A stretch of DNA of 64,000 bases from Armatimonadota bacterium (GCA_018268355.1 JAFDWR010000003.1:297714-361713), one strand, 5' to 3'; counted from the first letter of the stretch, positions 9,388-18,881 are shown. Made by a program: numbers and translations. Notes: generated from the letters alone by a model not told the origin.

Positions 9388-9460
9388 GGTGCCTTACTTC
9401 GGGTTTTCCACAAATCCCTTGTTTTCAATTGACGCAAGACGAATTCCGAAGGTTCTGCTG

Positions 9461-9466
9461 AATAAT
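9461..9466 (+). promoter_or_regulatory. -10-like box (AATAAT) before the zinc-ribbon gene
   Basis: AATAAT lies 6 nt before the ATG at 9473. A TTGACG at 9429-9434 is 26 nt away, too far to be its -35. Confidence 0.4.
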
Positions 9467-9472
9467 GTTCAC

Positions 9473-10336
9473 ATGAGCCATTGCGGGCGTTGTGGACAAG
9501 GATTGCCACCGGGAGTGCCACCTCCTGACATGAGCGCACCGTTTTGCACCCATTGCGGGCGCGCAAAGTCCAACTCGAAGAACAAGTGGATCTTTGGCAT
9601 CATGATCGCCCTCGGCGCGTGTGCGGCCACCCTGGGCGCCCTCACCGTGACCGGAGTGCTTCGCTTCAATTCGGGCGGACCCGGACCGTCCGTCCTCAGC
9701 CAGCGGTCCTCGAGCGGACCCGCCGTGCTCCAAGCCACCGCCGAGCCTCCCAAGCCGGTGTTCGAGAAGACGGTGAAGGGGATGCCCGACAACATCCGGC
9801 AGTACCTTGAGTTCGTTGAGAAGACGGAGAAGAAAAAGGTCGACCTGACCAACAACATGCTCGCAGTGGCGATGAGGATGCTCGCGGGCGGCGGAATCGG
9901 GATGCAGCTCGGCCAAATCGAGAACCTCTCCGACCCCGATGCGCCGAGCGTCGGCCCGAACGGCAAGGCGCCCGTCGTGGAGGATGCGTCGGCTGAGATT
10001 CAGAAGGCGGTCCAGAACTTCGAGGACCTCGCCAAGGAGTTCGACGCGGTCACGCCGCCGCCCGAATGCTCTGCCCTCGCCACCTACTTCTCGCGCGGAC
10101 TCAATGAGATCCCCGGGCAGGCGAAGGACATCCTCGGCATGATCGGCAATTCCCAAGGCGGCGACGTCACCGAACTCCAAAAGGCCCGCGGCAAGAGCGG
10201 AGCGACGATCGACCGCTACTTCGGGGAGGCCGACGCCGAACTTGGCCGCATCTGCGACCACTACGAAACCCGGAAGTGGTTCTCGATCGCCAAGGACATC
10301 GGCGGCGATTCGAAGCTGATGATCCCCGGCTTTTAG
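9473..10336 (+). CDS. Membrane-anchored zinc-ribbon protein
   Basis: A protein of 287 residues. The N-terminus has a two-knuckle zinc ribbon (CGRCG at 4-8, CTHCG about 20 residues later) in the cytoplasm, followed by one membrane helix at about 40-62 and a long extracytoplasmic helical region. The helical part carries a charged KTEKKKVDL stretch and an Asp/Glu-rich C-terminal half. I place the start at 9473, where the ribbon begins, rather than at an in-frame ATG 87 bp upstream. Zinc-ribbon plus single-helix proteins are common as sensors or anchors, but no partner is evident here. Its stop overlaps the convergent rimO stop by 4 bp. Confidence 0.75.
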   Translation: MSHCGRCGQGLPPGVPPPDMSAPFCTHCGRAKSNSKNKWIFGIMIALGACAATLGALTVTGVLRFNSGGPGPSVLSQRSSSGPAVLQATAEPPKPVFEKTVKGMPDNIRQYLEFVEKTEKKKVDLTNNMLAVAMRMLAGGGIGMQLGQIENLSDPDAPSVGPNGKAPVVEDASAEIQKAVQNFEDLAKEFDAVTPPPECSALATYFSRGLNEIPGQAKDILGMIGNSQGGDVTELQKARGKSGATIDRYFGEADAELGRICDHYETRKWFSIAKDIGGDSKLMIPGF

Positions 10337-11721
10337 AGCGGCTTGCTCGGCGCGGCCATCCGCAGCGGAGACAGCTTCGGTGCCCGCGTTGAACCACCCA
10401 CAAGCTCGGCATAAAGGTCGTAGGGCTCGGCCTGGGTGACCGTCGCGCGCAGGATTGAACCCTTATCGAGCGTTCCCGGAATGAAGACAAGGCCGTCGAT
10501 CTCGGGAGCGTCGCGATGCGAGCGGCCAATCGACCAACCGTCCTTGTGCTCTTCGACCAAGACGTCGAGCTCCTTGCCGACCCAGGTCTGGTTCTTGGCA
10601 AGCGACATCCGCTGTTGCAGCTTCATCAGCTTGTCATAGCGGTCGCGCTTGACTCGGAACGGGACTTGATCCGGCATGTCGTAGCTCGGCGTGCCCGGTT
10701 CTCGCGAGAACAAGAACGCACCGACGCGGTCGAGGTCGGCGTCGCGGACAAACTGCATAAGGGTCTCAAATTCGGCCTGGGTCTCGCCCGGGAAGCCGAC
10801 GATGAAGGTGGTTCGAATCGAAACGTTCGGCATTGCCGCGCGCACCTTCTCGAAGAGCTTCAGGTAGCGCTCGCCATCCCAGGGGCGTCGCATCCGCTTG
10901 AGGGTCTCGGGGTGGGCGTGCTGCAAGGGGATGTCGATGTAGTGCAAGACCTTGGGCAACGTCGCCATCGCCTCGATGACCTCGTCGGTCAGTCGGTTCG
11001 GATAGAAGTAGAGGATCCGAATCCACTCGATGCCGTCCACCGCGTTCAGCTCGCGAAGGAGGGTCGGAAGCATCTGCTTTTGGTAAAGGTCGTTGCCGTA
11101 TTGGGTCACGTCCTGGGCGATCAGGTTGATCTCCCGCACGCCGGTCGCGGCGAGGTGACGGGCTTCTTCGAGGATCCGTTCCAGTGGCTTGGATTGGTGG
11201 CCGCCCCGGAAGCTTGGGATCGTGCAGAACGTGCATCGGTGGTCACAGCCTTCGCTGACCTTTAGGTACGCGCTCCACGGATGACCGGTGCGGGCGCGGG
11301 TGGCAACTTCCGCCCAGCGGTGGTGGGGCGGGGTGACGTCGAAAAGCTGGTCGCGGGTGGTCAGCGTGGTCTGGACGATCTCGCCAAAGCGGCCCATCTG
11401 GCCGACGCCGACGTAGGCATCCGCCCCCGGCGCGAGGGTCATCAACTCATTACCCAGCCGCTGCGCGAGGCACCCCGCCACGATCACCTTTCCCGTTTTG
11501 CCCGTCTTTTTGGCGCGAACGGCAGCCTTGATTGCCTCGATCGACTCCTGCTTGCTCGATTCCAAAAAGCCGCAGGTGTTGATGATCGTCACATCGGACT
11601 TGGACGACGTCCCGTCGACCTGATAGCCCTCGGCGCTGAGGACGCCCGCGATCTCCTCGCTATCGACGTCGTTCTTCGCGCACCCGAGGGTCACGATCTT
11701 CACGGACTTGGAATCTGGCAT
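10333..11721 (-). CDS. rimO: Ribosomal protein S12 methylthiotransferase RimO
   Basis: RimO is a radical-SAM enzyme that methylthiolates Asp88 of ribosomal protein S12. The 462-residue protein has the N-terminal MTTase domain with three cysteines (TLGCAKNDVDSE, NTCGFLESSK, VAGCLAQR), the radical-SAM CX3CX2C cluster motif in SEGCDHRCTFC at about 156-165, and a C-terminal TRAM domain. The block IPSFRG and the length favour RimO over MiaB. I use the ATG at 11721, because a CATAAT box ends 10 nt before it and overlaps the alternative ATG at 11733. It is monocistronic and convergent with the zinc-ribbon gene. Confidence 0.95.
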   Translation of the reverse strand: MPDSKSVKIVTLGCAKNDVDSEEIAGVLSAEGYQVDGTSSKSDVTIINTCGFLESSKQESIEAIKAAVRAKKTGKTGKVIVAGCLAQRLGNELMTLAPGADAYVGVGQMGRFGEIVQTTLTTRDQLFDVTPPHHRWAEVATRARTGHPWSAYLKVSEGCDHRCTFCTIPSFRGGHQSKPLERILEEARHLAATGVREINLIAQDVTQYGNDLYQKQMLPTLLRELNAVDGIEWIRILYFYPNRLTDEVIEAMATLPKVLHYIDIPLQHAHPETLKRMRRPWDGERYLKLFEKVRAAMPNVSIRTTFIVGFPGETQAEFETLMQFVRDADLDRVGAFLFSREPGTPSYDMPDQVPFRVKRDRYDKLMKLQQRMSLAKNQTWVGKELDVLVEEHKDGWSIGRSHRDAPEIDGLVFIPGTLDKGSILRATVTQAEPYDLYAELVGGSTRAPKLSPLRMAAPSKPL

Positions 11722-11731
11722 GGGAAGCCCC

Positions 11732-11737
11732 ATTATG
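11732..11737 (-). promoter_or_regulatory. -10 box (CATAAT) before rimO
   Basis: CATAAT on the minus strand is 10 nt before the ATG at 11721 and overlaps the upstream ATG at 11733, so it argues for the downstream start. Confidence 0.5.
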
Positions 11738-11817
11738 AAGCTTCTCGCCGTATCATCGAAACGTTAGGACAACTGGGAACCATCCGATTCGCTCGATCAT
11801 TTCAACTCCCGATCACG

Positions 11818-12336
11818 ATGACCGCAGCCCTCGACCACAAAAAAGCCTCGGTTGGCGACGTTCTCGAAGCCGAGTTGGCGCTCCTTCTCCGCGTCGCCCG
11901 TCGACTGTCTGGGAACGAGACGGACGCCGAGGACCTCGTGGGCCAGGTCATTGTCAAAGCCATTCAAGCCTGGGATTCGTTCGACGGGCGTTATCCGCGG
12001 AGCTGGCTCATTCGCATCCTCAATAACGAGTGGCTGCAGACGATCCGCAAGCGCAAGGTGCGCCAAGAAGTCAGCCAACCCGAAGACGAAGAGATCAGCG
12101 ACGACGGCTTTTGGAAAGGAATCGATGCCCAGCTCGAAGCCACGTCGATCCTGAAGGCCCTCGACCGCATTCCCGAGGAGTACCGAATCGCGGTCACCCT
12201 CTGTGACATCGAAGAGATGTCCTATGAAGAGGCCGCTCTCACCCTCGATGTCCCCCTGGGAACGATCCGATCACGACTTTTTCGCGGGCGAAAGATGCTC
12301 CGCGCACGACTCACTGGAATGGAGAACACTCGATGA
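11818..12336 (+). CDS. ECF-family RNA polymerase sigma factor
   Basis: A group 4 (extracytoplasmic function) sigma factor of 172 residues. Region 2 contains ETDAEDLVGQVIVKA and the DGRYPRSWLIRILNN block that melts and reads the -10. A linker follows, then region 4 (IPEEYRIAVTLCDIEEMSYE, then LDVPLGTIRSRLFRGRKML) that reads the -35. The ATG at 11818 is the first near region 2; the frame is open far upstream but only antisense to rimO. No good Shine-Dalgarno is visible. A GGAACC motif about 40 nt upstream resembles ECF -35 elements, so self-regulation is possible. It overlaps the anti-sigma gene by 4 bp. Confidence 0.93.
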   Translation: MTAALDHKKASVGDVLEAELALLLRVARRLSGNETDAEDLVGQVIVKAIQAWDSFDGRYPRSWLIRILNNEWLQTIRKRKVRQEVSQPEDEEISDDGFWKGIDAQLEATSILKALDRIPEEYRIAVTLCDIEEMSYEEAALTLDVPLGTIRSRLFRGRKMLRARLTGMENTR

Positions 12337-12590
12337 AGCTACACACCCACGACGAAGGCGCCCCTTGCCGAAACATGGAGAACTTGCTCCAAGGCGTTGC
12401 TGATGGCTCCGTTCGCGGAGTCAAGAAAGCCTATGCGTTGTGGCATGCAAGTCAGTGCCACCACTGCGGCAACTTCCTGATCCGGCTCCGGCTCACTCTC
12501 GACGCTCTTCGGTCCAGCCGAGAACGCGAAACCTCGGCCGAGTCCATGGAACGACTCAAGTCGAAGATTCGCGAGCTCAGCCCGCACTAG
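12333..12590 (+). CDS. Small soluble zinc-binding anti-sigma factor
   Basis: A protein of 85 residues with the HX3CX2C signature of the zinc anti-sigma (ZAS) domain in HASQCHHCG at about 37-45. A helix that would wrap the sigma factor and a charged C-terminal helix (MERLKSKIREL) follow. It has no transmembrane segment, so it would act in the cytoplasm, as redox-sensing RsrA-type anti-sigmas do. A further cysteine (APCRN) lies near residue 12. Coupling to the ECF sigma gene by ATGA supports the pairing. Its stop overlaps the convergent patatin gene's stop by 4 bp. The signal it senses is unknown. Confidence 0.8.
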   Translation: MKLHTHDEGAPCRNMENLLQGVADGSVRGVKKAYALWHASQCHHCGNFLIRLRLTLDALRSSRERETSAESMERLKSKIRELSPH

Positions 12591-14917
12591 AATCCGCGGC
12601 CGAGGGTCAGATAGAGCGTTCTTTGCCCGCCGTCGCCGAGGCTGCCGCCAAGGAACACTGGGCCGAGGATCGTCTCAACCAGAAAGCCACCGTTCGTGGA
12701 CGTCCTCAGCTTCAGTCCCGCCCGGGCAGGACCGACAAAGGCGAGCTCTTGCCAGAGCGCAAGGTAGGTCCTGCCCCCGATCACATCGGGCAGCTTTGCG
12801 AGTCCGCGAAGTCCGCCGAAGGCGAGATAGCCATAGTTGTCGGCCCGAAGCTGTCCGAGACCATAGGCACCCATCCGGAACGGTCCGCCAAGCGAGAACT
12901 GCTCCAGCGGGGGAGCGTTCACGCCAAAAGTCGAACCACCCTCGAAGATGCCAAACACGCTCGTTGCGCGAGAGATCTTCACGAAGTCCGAGAACCTCAC
13001 TGCCGCCTGGAGGAACTGGCGCTTGGCACCGGGAGCCTCAAGGACCCACCGGATGTCTGAGTCGGTGCGCAGACCCTTCGTTGGGAAGTAGTCGCCGTCC
13101 TGCTTGTCATAGCGATAGCGGAATCGGAATTGGTTGAGTACGCCCGAACCGACGTTGATGGACGGCTGGCCCACCGCGACCGTGTTGTTCCGGCGGCCAA
13201 ACTCGTAGCCGAAGCGAACCTCGCCGTCGCGACCAATCGGGGCGAGGAAGTCCACGCCGATGCCGTAAACCTCGCTGCGGTAGTTCACGAGCTCGCTGCT
13301 GGAGTTGAAGATGCTCTCGGTGCCACGGCTATAGAACGCACGCGGGGCGAGGAACAGCTTTCGACCCGATAGGGGTCGCAGAAACTCGTAGCCGATGGAG
13401 TTGCGCGCGCCAAAGCCGATGTCGAGCCGTGCCTCACTGCCAAACCCCCAGGGGTTGACGAAGGTCACGCGGCCCCGCATCGAAAGGCGGGTGTTGTTGT
13501 TGTCAAAGGTCGAGATGTCCGCGCCGAAGTTAGCAAACGGCGGCGCGTAGCTCTTCTCTTTCGCCCGGATCAGCAGTTCCTGGCGGCCTTGGCCATCGAC
13601 CACCATCTCGTAGGCAAGGTTTTCGTATTGCCCCTCGCCAACGATCTTGTTGAGCTCTTGTTCGAATTCGCTGAGAATCGCGTTGTCGAGCAGGTTCATG
13701 CCGAGGAATCGGGAAAGTCGATTCGCGAGGTCCGGCGCGTCCTCTTCGACGAGCTTGATCCAGGGTTCGCCGGGTCGCCTTCGTCCCGATCGATCGTCTT
13801 GCACGACCCTCGTCGCCACCGCGCGGATCGACCGAGGCACCGGCAGATTGTTGAGCTTGGCCCGCTTAGCCTTGCGCGCCGCCATGTAGGCCTCCCAGTC
13901 GGCATCCGAAAGGCGAAAAGCGTCCAGCTTGCCAAAGTAGCCCGCATCAAACGCGCGCTTCGTTTCTTCGTAGCCGCGCTTCACGAGCTCTTCGGACCGG
14001 GCGTAGTCAGTGCCAGAGAATTCAGCCAGGTTGGGCGTGAACAGGATGTCGGGCTTGGAGTTCTTTCTGTCGAGCTGCGCGTCACCCGCAACGCCAATCG
14101 AGCGGGTCAAGATCTCGGAGAGCGTCTCCTGACCATAAAACGGGGTTTGTAGGCCGCTCAGCTTCACCGCAAAGACGAACTCGGGGTCAAACGCCCGCTT
14201 GGCGACGTCCACCGGGACGTTGTTGAGCAGTCCGCCGTCGACCAGGACTTCGCTCTGCATCACGTCGTTGCCATCGCGGTCCACGGTGGCGACGTTTCGA
14301 AGCATCGGCGTGAAGTTGACCGGGATCGCCATCGTCGCGCGCAGGGCTTGGAAGAGCGATCCGCCCTTCAGCTCGCGCTCTTCCCCGCTGTTCAGGTCCA
14401 CTGCGACGCAGCGGAACGGCAAAACAAGGTCATCGAAGTTGCGCAGCGCGCTGCCACGGCCCATCGGCGAGGCAACGAGCGAAACCCGGCTTAAAAGGAG
14501 GCCGATGCGGTGGGCGGGGTCAAGGCCACCCGGCAGCCGAAGCTCATTGCCGCGGAGGCCAAATTCATAGCGGAACGGGAAGTCCCGCCGGTCCTCTTTT
14601 CGTCGCCACGGGAGGTCGCCATAGAGCGGCCGCCCCGTGAAGAGCTCATCCCAAGGCACCGAGACGAGCATCGACTCGATCTCGCTGGGAGCCATACCGA
14701 TGGAATAGAGGCCGCCAACCAGGCCGCCCGCGCTCGTCCCGGCGACGCAATCGACGGGGATATGGCGCTCCTCAAAGGCCTTGAGAACGCCAACATGGGC
14801 CCAGCCCAGGGCCGCGCCACCACCAAGAACAACGCAAACCCGGTTCCCACGAGGGGCTTGCCCCATCGACAGCGTCGATAGAGCAAGCAGTGCAATCCCT
14901 AGGCCTCGGAGTTTCAT
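12587..14917 (-). CDS. Patatin-like phospholipase with Omp85 beta-barrel (type Vd autotransporter)
   Basis: A protein of 776 residues in the PlpD/FplA class. A signal peptide (1-20) precedes a patatin lipase domain (about 24-330) with the oxyanion loop VLGGGAALGWAH, nucleophile GTSAGG and catalytic Asp in VDGGLLNN. A POTRA-like segment (about 390-470) leads to a 16-strand Omp85/BamA-type barrel to the end, closing with the aromatic C-terminus TLGRGF. Such proteins insert their own barrel in the outer membrane and display or release a phospholipase A. It is the last gene of a leftward operon (ATGA overlap with the amidohydrolase upstream). The catalytic Ser-Asp dyad is intact. Confidence 0.92.
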   Translation of the reverse strand: MKLRGLGIALLALSTLSMGQAPRGNRVCVVLGGGAALGWAHVGVLKAFEERHIPVDCVAGTSAGGLVGGLYSIGMAPSEIESMLVSVPWDELFTGRPLYGDLPWRRKEDRRDFPFRYEFGLRGNELRLPGGLDPAHRIGLLLSRVSLVASPMGRGSALRNFDDLVLPFRCVAVDLNSGEERELKGGSLFQALRATMAIPVNFTPMLRNVATVDRDGNDVMQSEVLVDGGLLNNVPVDVAKRAFDPEFVFAVKLSGLQTPFYGQETLSEILTRSIGVAGDAQLDRKNSKPDILFTPNLAEFSGTDYARSEELVKRGYEETKRAFDAGYFGKLDAFRLSDADWEAYMAARKAKRAKLNNLPVPRSIRAVATRVVQDDRSGRRRPGEPWIKLVEEDAPDLANRLSRFLGMNLLDNAILSEFEQELNKIVGEGQYENLAYEMVVDGQGRQELLIRAKEKSYAPPFANFGADISTFDNNNTRLSMRGRVTFVNPWGFGSEARLDIGFGARNSIGYEFLRPLSGRKLFLAPRAFYSRGTESIFNSSSELVNYRSEVYGIGVDFLAPIGRDGEVRFGYEFGRRNNTVAVGQPSINVGSGVLNQFRFRYRYDKQDGDYFPTKGLRTDSDIRWVLEAPGAKRQFLQAAVRFSDFVKISRATSVFGIFEGGSTFGVNAPPLEQFSLGGPFRMGAYGLGQLRADNYGYLAFGGLRGLAKLPDVIGGRTYLALWQELAFVGPARAGLKLRTSTNGGFLVETILGPVFLGGSLGDGGQRTLYLTLGRGF

Positions 14918-17571
14918 CGTCGAACTTTTGCAGCTTGGGCCGGAGTCAGGCGGGCCAGGTAGCGGTCGCGAAGCCGCGTGAATCGGCTCGAAAGCTCAAC
15001 CGGCTTGCCACGGACGAACGCCATTCGAATCGAAGTGGCCGGCTCGAACGGATCGTCGTCGCTGACGAAAAGATTGGCGAGCTTTCCGGGTGCGATTGAA
15101 CCCAGCTGGCTATCCACGCCGAGGATTTCGGCCGCCGAGAGCGTCAGCGCGCGAAGCGCATCATCGCGGCTCAGGCCATAGGCGCACGACATGCCCGCTC
15201 GGTAGGGCAGCTGGAAGCTCAGCGCGTTGTCTCGCGACTGGAACGCGAACTTCACGCCCGCCTTTTGGAGCAGAGACGGAATGACGTACGGCGTGTCGTA
15301 GGGCATCCAGTCGGCCGACGGGGCGTTTGCGCTCAGCGTGCTGAGGCCGGCCGGATCAAGGATCACGGGCACCTTCAGCTTCGCGATGCGATCGGCAACC
15401 TTCCAGCTTTCCGTTGCACCCACGAGGATGATCTTTGCCTTGGTGACCTCGGCAAAGTCGAGGGCAGACCGGATCGAACCCGCCGAGCGCACGTTCAGGA
15501 GCAGCGGCGCCTTACCCGTCACAAACGGCTTCATGGCGTCCATCTTGGGGTCGCCGGTGCCACCGGAACTGGCGTACTTCTTCGCCTTGTCCCAGAAGTC
15601 GACCAGCGGCCGAACCGACGAGCTCACGCGCGGCGGCTGGGCCTGGAATCCACTCTTGGGGTCGGCCCACTCGTTGGGGAGTTCGCCCGTGTGGACGTGG
15701 TCGTCATCCTTGTCGAACTTTGGCGTGGCGCAGCCTTCGCACATCAGCTCGGCTTCAAACGGGGCCGGGTTGCTGTTGCCGGGGAAGCTGATCGCAAGTC
15801 CCGCGTCACCGCGTACGAGCTTTTGCTCCCACGTGAATCCGCCGAGGTCAATCACTGCCGATCGGCCTGCCACGATGCCACCGGAAGGCGACACGAGAGC
15901 CGCAAGGACACCCGTCTGGCGCGGGGTCTCGAGGTGGGCACTTTCGATCTGCATCGCAACCTGGGCGCGGCACTCCGGGTTGAAGTCACCGAGTTCGCGC
16001 GTATCGTTGGTCTCGCTGACGCTGCCGATCTCTTGGAGGCCAAGCGTCGATCCGGCGTCGATGAAGCCCGGATAGACCCGCGTGCCCGCCACATTCACCT
16101 TCACGAAGCCGCTCGGCACCGCGAGCTTGGCTCCGACCGCCTTGATCTTGCCGTTCTCGATGAGGACCGTTCCGTTCGGGATGACCGGGCCACTCACAGG
16201 ATAAACCGTTCCGCCGACGAGCGCGTAGCGCGAGGAAGCGGGCGGGAGCGGATCGACTTCGGACGAGGCAACCTTCGGGAGGACGTCGCGGTGGTACGAC
16301 TTGGCATTGACGTTCCACTTGTCGCGGCGCTGGAAGTAGATCTCGCCGTCAATGAACGTCATCTCGACGCGGCCATAGACGCTCAGCGGGTGCCCCTTCC
16401 AGAGCACAAAGTCCGCGTCCTTGCCCACTTCGATGCTTCCCGTTCGGTGGTCGATGCCGAGCACCTTCGCCGGGTTGATCGTGAGCATGGCGAGAGCCTC
16501 GTTGGCCGAAGCACCACCAAAATGCATCGTCTTCGCCGCATCTACGTTCAGCGCGGTCGTGCCGCTGACGCCGTCGGTGTTGATCGTGGTGACGACACCC
16601 GCTGCCGAGCACATTTGCGCGTTGTAGGGGATCGCGTCATAAGCCTCGACCTTGTATGCCCAGTTGTCGCCAAACGTGGATACGCCGATGCCGGCCGCTG
16701 CGAGCTCAGGGGCAATCTTGTAAGCCTCCAGCGCGTGCTGGAAGGCGCCGATCTTGAACCCAAACTCTTGGCTAAGCCGCAGGAGCATGAGGATCTCGTC
16801 CGCGCGGTAGCTGTGGCACTGCACCCACACCTTTCGGCGCAGGATGTCAGCAAGGGTCTCCAGCCGAACGTCCTTGCGGGGCGGCATGCCCTTCGGATTC
16901 TTGTTGTAGGCGTCCCAAGCGTTCATGTAGGCGCGAGCCTCGATGAAGGCGCGGCGGTACACGTTTTCGACGCCCATGCGGGTCCGCGGATAGCGGGCCG
17001 AGTTGTCGCTACTCGAACGAGTGACGTTCTCTCCGAGCGCGAACTTCACCATTCGCGGGGCATCAGGGATCAGGAGCTCGTTGGGAGGCCGGTTGCACTT
17101 GAACTTCGCGACAAGCGACTCGCCGCCGACGCAGTTCGCGCTGCCGTGGAGGATGAGTCCCGAGGTCTCGCCGCTCGCGACCGCCTGCCAAAGGTTCTTG
17201 GCGCGCGGGTTGAGCACGTCTTGAATTCGGACTTCGCAGGTGATGCTGTCGGTGCCTTCGTTCGTCGAGTCGGTACCCCGGTGGACGTGGGCGTCGACGA
17301 TTCCCGGCGCGAGGGTCAGACCGGTCGCATCAATGATGCGCGTGCCCACGATGTTGATGTTCTTCGCGATCTTGGTGATCTTGCCCGCGGTGACGAGCAC
17401 GTCCATGTCGTTCAGGTCACCCTTGGTGACCGTGAGGACCCGCGCGTGGCGAATGAGGACGGTGCCGCCGGTTTGGAACAGCGGCGCGCGATCAGCTTCG
17501 GTCTCAAACGGGACTTGGGCCAACGAGGTTGCCACGAGGGCGAGGGAAAGTAGGGCGAGAGGGGTTCTCAC
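14914..17571 (-). CDS. Secreted tandem amidohydrolase-family protein
   Basis: A protein of 885 residues with a signal peptide (LALLSLALVATSLAQ) and two amidohydrolase-superfamily halves. The first half (about 30-440) keeps the metal-binding HxH in VDAHVHRG, later histidines (VQCHSYRADE, AFQHALEA) and the Asp in NTDGVSG. The second half (about 450-880) starts with the same composite-domain strand but reads DAGSTLG where DAHTH would be, so it lacks that metal site. Both halves end with the family's LGSIAPGKLANLFV-type block. The protein is most like the imidazolonepropionase-type periplasmic enzymes of unknown substrate. It is coupled by ATGA overlaps to a second amidohydrolase upstream and the patatin downstream. 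Confidence 0.87.
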   Translation of the reverse strand: MRTPLALLSLALVATSLAQVPFETEADRAPLFQTGGTVLIRHARVLTVTKGDLNDMDVLVTAGKITKIAKNINIVGTRIIDATGLTLAPGIVDAHVHRGTDSTNEGTDSITCEVRIQDVLNPRAKNLWQAVASGETSGLILHGSANCVGGESLVAKFKCNRPPNELLIPDAPRMVKFALGENVTRSSSDNSARYPRTRMGVENVYRRAFIEARAYMNAWDAYNKNPKGMPPRKDVRLETLADILRRKVWVQCHSYRADEILMLLRLSQEFGFKIGAFQHALEAYKIAPELAAAGIGVSTFGDNWAYKVEAYDAIPYNAQMCSAAGVVTTINTDGVSGTTALNVDAAKTMHFGGASANEALAMLTINPAKVLGIDHRTGSIEVGKDADFVLWKGHPLSVYGRVEMTFIDGEIYFQRRDKWNVNAKSYHRDVLPKVASSEVDPLPPASSRYALVGGTVYPVSGPVIPNGTVLIENGKIKAVGAKLAVPSGFVKVNVAGTRVYPGFIDAGSTLGLQEIGSVSETNDTRELGDFNPECRAQVAMQIESAHLETPRQTGVLAALVSPSGGIVAGRSAVIDLGGFTWEQKLVRGDAGLAISFPGNSNPAPFEAELMCEGCATPKFDKDDDHVHTGELPNEWADPKSGFQAQPPRVSSSVRPLVDFWDKAKKYASSGGTGDPKMDAMKPFVTGKAPLLLNVRSAGSIRSALDFAEVTKAKIILVGATESWKVADRIAKLKVPVILDPAGLSTLSANAPSADWMPYDTPYVIPSLLQKAGVKFAFQSRDNALSFQLPYRAGMSCAYGLSRDDALRALTLSAAEILGVDSQLGSIAPGKLANLFVSDDDPFEPATSIRMAFVRGKPVELSSRFTRLRDRYLARLTPAQAAKVRR

Positions 17572-18872
17572 TTGCTGGCCTCCTTGAGATTGATCAGCTT
17601 GCCGTTGACGACCACTTGAGTCGCCTCCATGTCGGCGGTGGCGAAGTCGCCCGGCATGATGATGAGGTCTGCACTCTTGCCGACCGCGATCGTGCCGTGG
17701 GTCTTATCGAGGCCAAGAAGCTCGGCGGCCCCGAGGGTGAGCGCGCGAAGGGCGGCGTCGCGCGAAAGGCCGTTCGCCATCGCATTGCGAACGTTCGGCA
17801 GGAACGAACCCATCGTGTCGCCTTCGCTGGAGAAGGCGAGGGCAACGCCTGCTGCGGCGAGCTTGCCCGGGCTCTTCACCCGATCCTTCCAGATCTCAAG
17901 TCGCTCGAGGAGCACGGCCTGGGGCACCGGATCAAGGTCGTTCGTCGAGGGCTTGGTCGACGGTGCATCCGGGTAGTCGAGGCGCAGGATGACTCCGATG
18001 CCAGCGGCCTTGAGCGCATCGGCTTGGGACGCACACTCGCGGCCACCCTTGATCGTCATCGTGAACCCGAACTCCTTGGCAAAGCCGAGGGCGCGGGAGA
18101 CTTCTCGCTCGCTATCGGCTTCCCAGAGCGCGCGGCGACCGCCGGTCCACATCGGCGCGAGCGCGCGGTAAATCGCGTTGCTGTCGTCCTTGCCGTCGTC
18201 CTTCGTCCATAGCGCGAATCGCTTGGCATCATAGAGGGTTTGGCGAAGGAGCGCGGTGTTGCCGAGGATGTTGCTCGGATAGCCGGTGGCGGTCCCGCCC
18301 GGAAGCCCGCCCGAGGATCGCGGGCTGAGGTCGCAGGCAAAGCCTTCGTTGTAGATGTCTCCATCCTTGCCGACTCCCACGATCGCGGTGACCCCGCGAA
18401 TCAGTCCGCCACCGAAGGCAACGTTGGAGATCAAAACGCCGGATTTCAGGTCCTCGAGTCCGGAGTTCTTCTCGCGGGCCTTCTTCCAGGCGTCGATCGC
18501 CATGCCGGGCCGCATCCCTTTGCGGTTACCTTGCCACATCGAAGGGAGCGCCTGGGTTCGGCTGTCGGGTGCGGTGGCCTGGGTCGGCGGGTCGCCCGCC
18601 TCGATGCCCCGCGTGCGATAAGCATCAATGAATCCGGGATAGACGTGCGCACCGGCAAGATCGACCACCGTCGTATCGTCGGAAACCGAGGGCGTACCCG
18701 CTTCGACACGGGTGATCTTTCCGCCGACAAAAAGCACGGAGCCCGACTTCAAAACTCGGCCATCGCCAAGCTCCAAATAGGCATTTTTGAGGAGAACTGG
18801 CTTTTCCTGGCCATGGGCCACACCAGCAATAAGGATCGCAGGGATAAACCAACCTGCACGAAGACGCTTCAC
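17568..18872 (-). CDS. Secreted amidohydrolase-like protein with degenerate metal site
   Basis: A protein of 434 residues with an N-terminal signal peptide (GWFIPAILIAGVAHG). The amidohydrolase composite fold is clear from the N-terminal strand pair (LELGDGRVLKSGSVLFVGGK) and the C-terminal block LRALTLGAAELLGLDKTHG. The usual PGFIDxHxH is PGFIDAYRTRG here, so the first two metal ligands are missing. It resembles the second half of the 885-residue neighbour and may form a complex with it. GTG start at 18872, 9 nt after TATAGT. It leads a three-gene operon. Confidence 0.85.
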   Translation of the reverse strand: MKRLRAGWFIPAILIAGVAHGQEKPVLLKNAYLELGDGRVLKSGSVLFVGGKITRVEAGTPSVSDDTTVVDLAGAHVYPGFIDAYRTRGIEAGDPPTQATAPDSRTQALPSMWQGNRKGMRPGMAIDAWKKAREKNSGLEDLKSGVLISNVAFGGGLIRGVTAIVGVGKDGDIYNEGFACDLSPRSSGGLPGGTATGYPSNILGNTALLRQTLYDAKRFALWTKDDGKDDSNAIYRALAPMWTGGRRALWEADSEREVSRALGFAKEFGFTMTIKGGRECASQADALKAAGIGVILRLDYPDAPSTKPSTNDLDPVPQAVLLERLEIWKDRVKSPGKLAAAGVALAFSSEGDTMGSFLPNVRNAMANGLSRDAALRALTLGAAELLGLDKTHGTIAVGKSADLIIMPGDFATADMEATQVVVNGKLINLKEASK

Positions 18873-18881
18873 AATGATCCG

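Noticed and set aside
9429..9434. TTGACG as a -35 box for the zinc-ribbon gene
   Set aside because: It is 26 nt from the only -10-like hexamer, beyond the usable range.
11281..11817. N-terminal extension of the ECF sigma factor
   Set aside because: The in-frame upstream part is antisense to rimO and does not resemble sigma region 1.
15265..17553. A 762-codon plus-strand open frame
   Set aside because: It is antisense to the 885-residue amidohydrolase, which has a signal peptide and family motifs.
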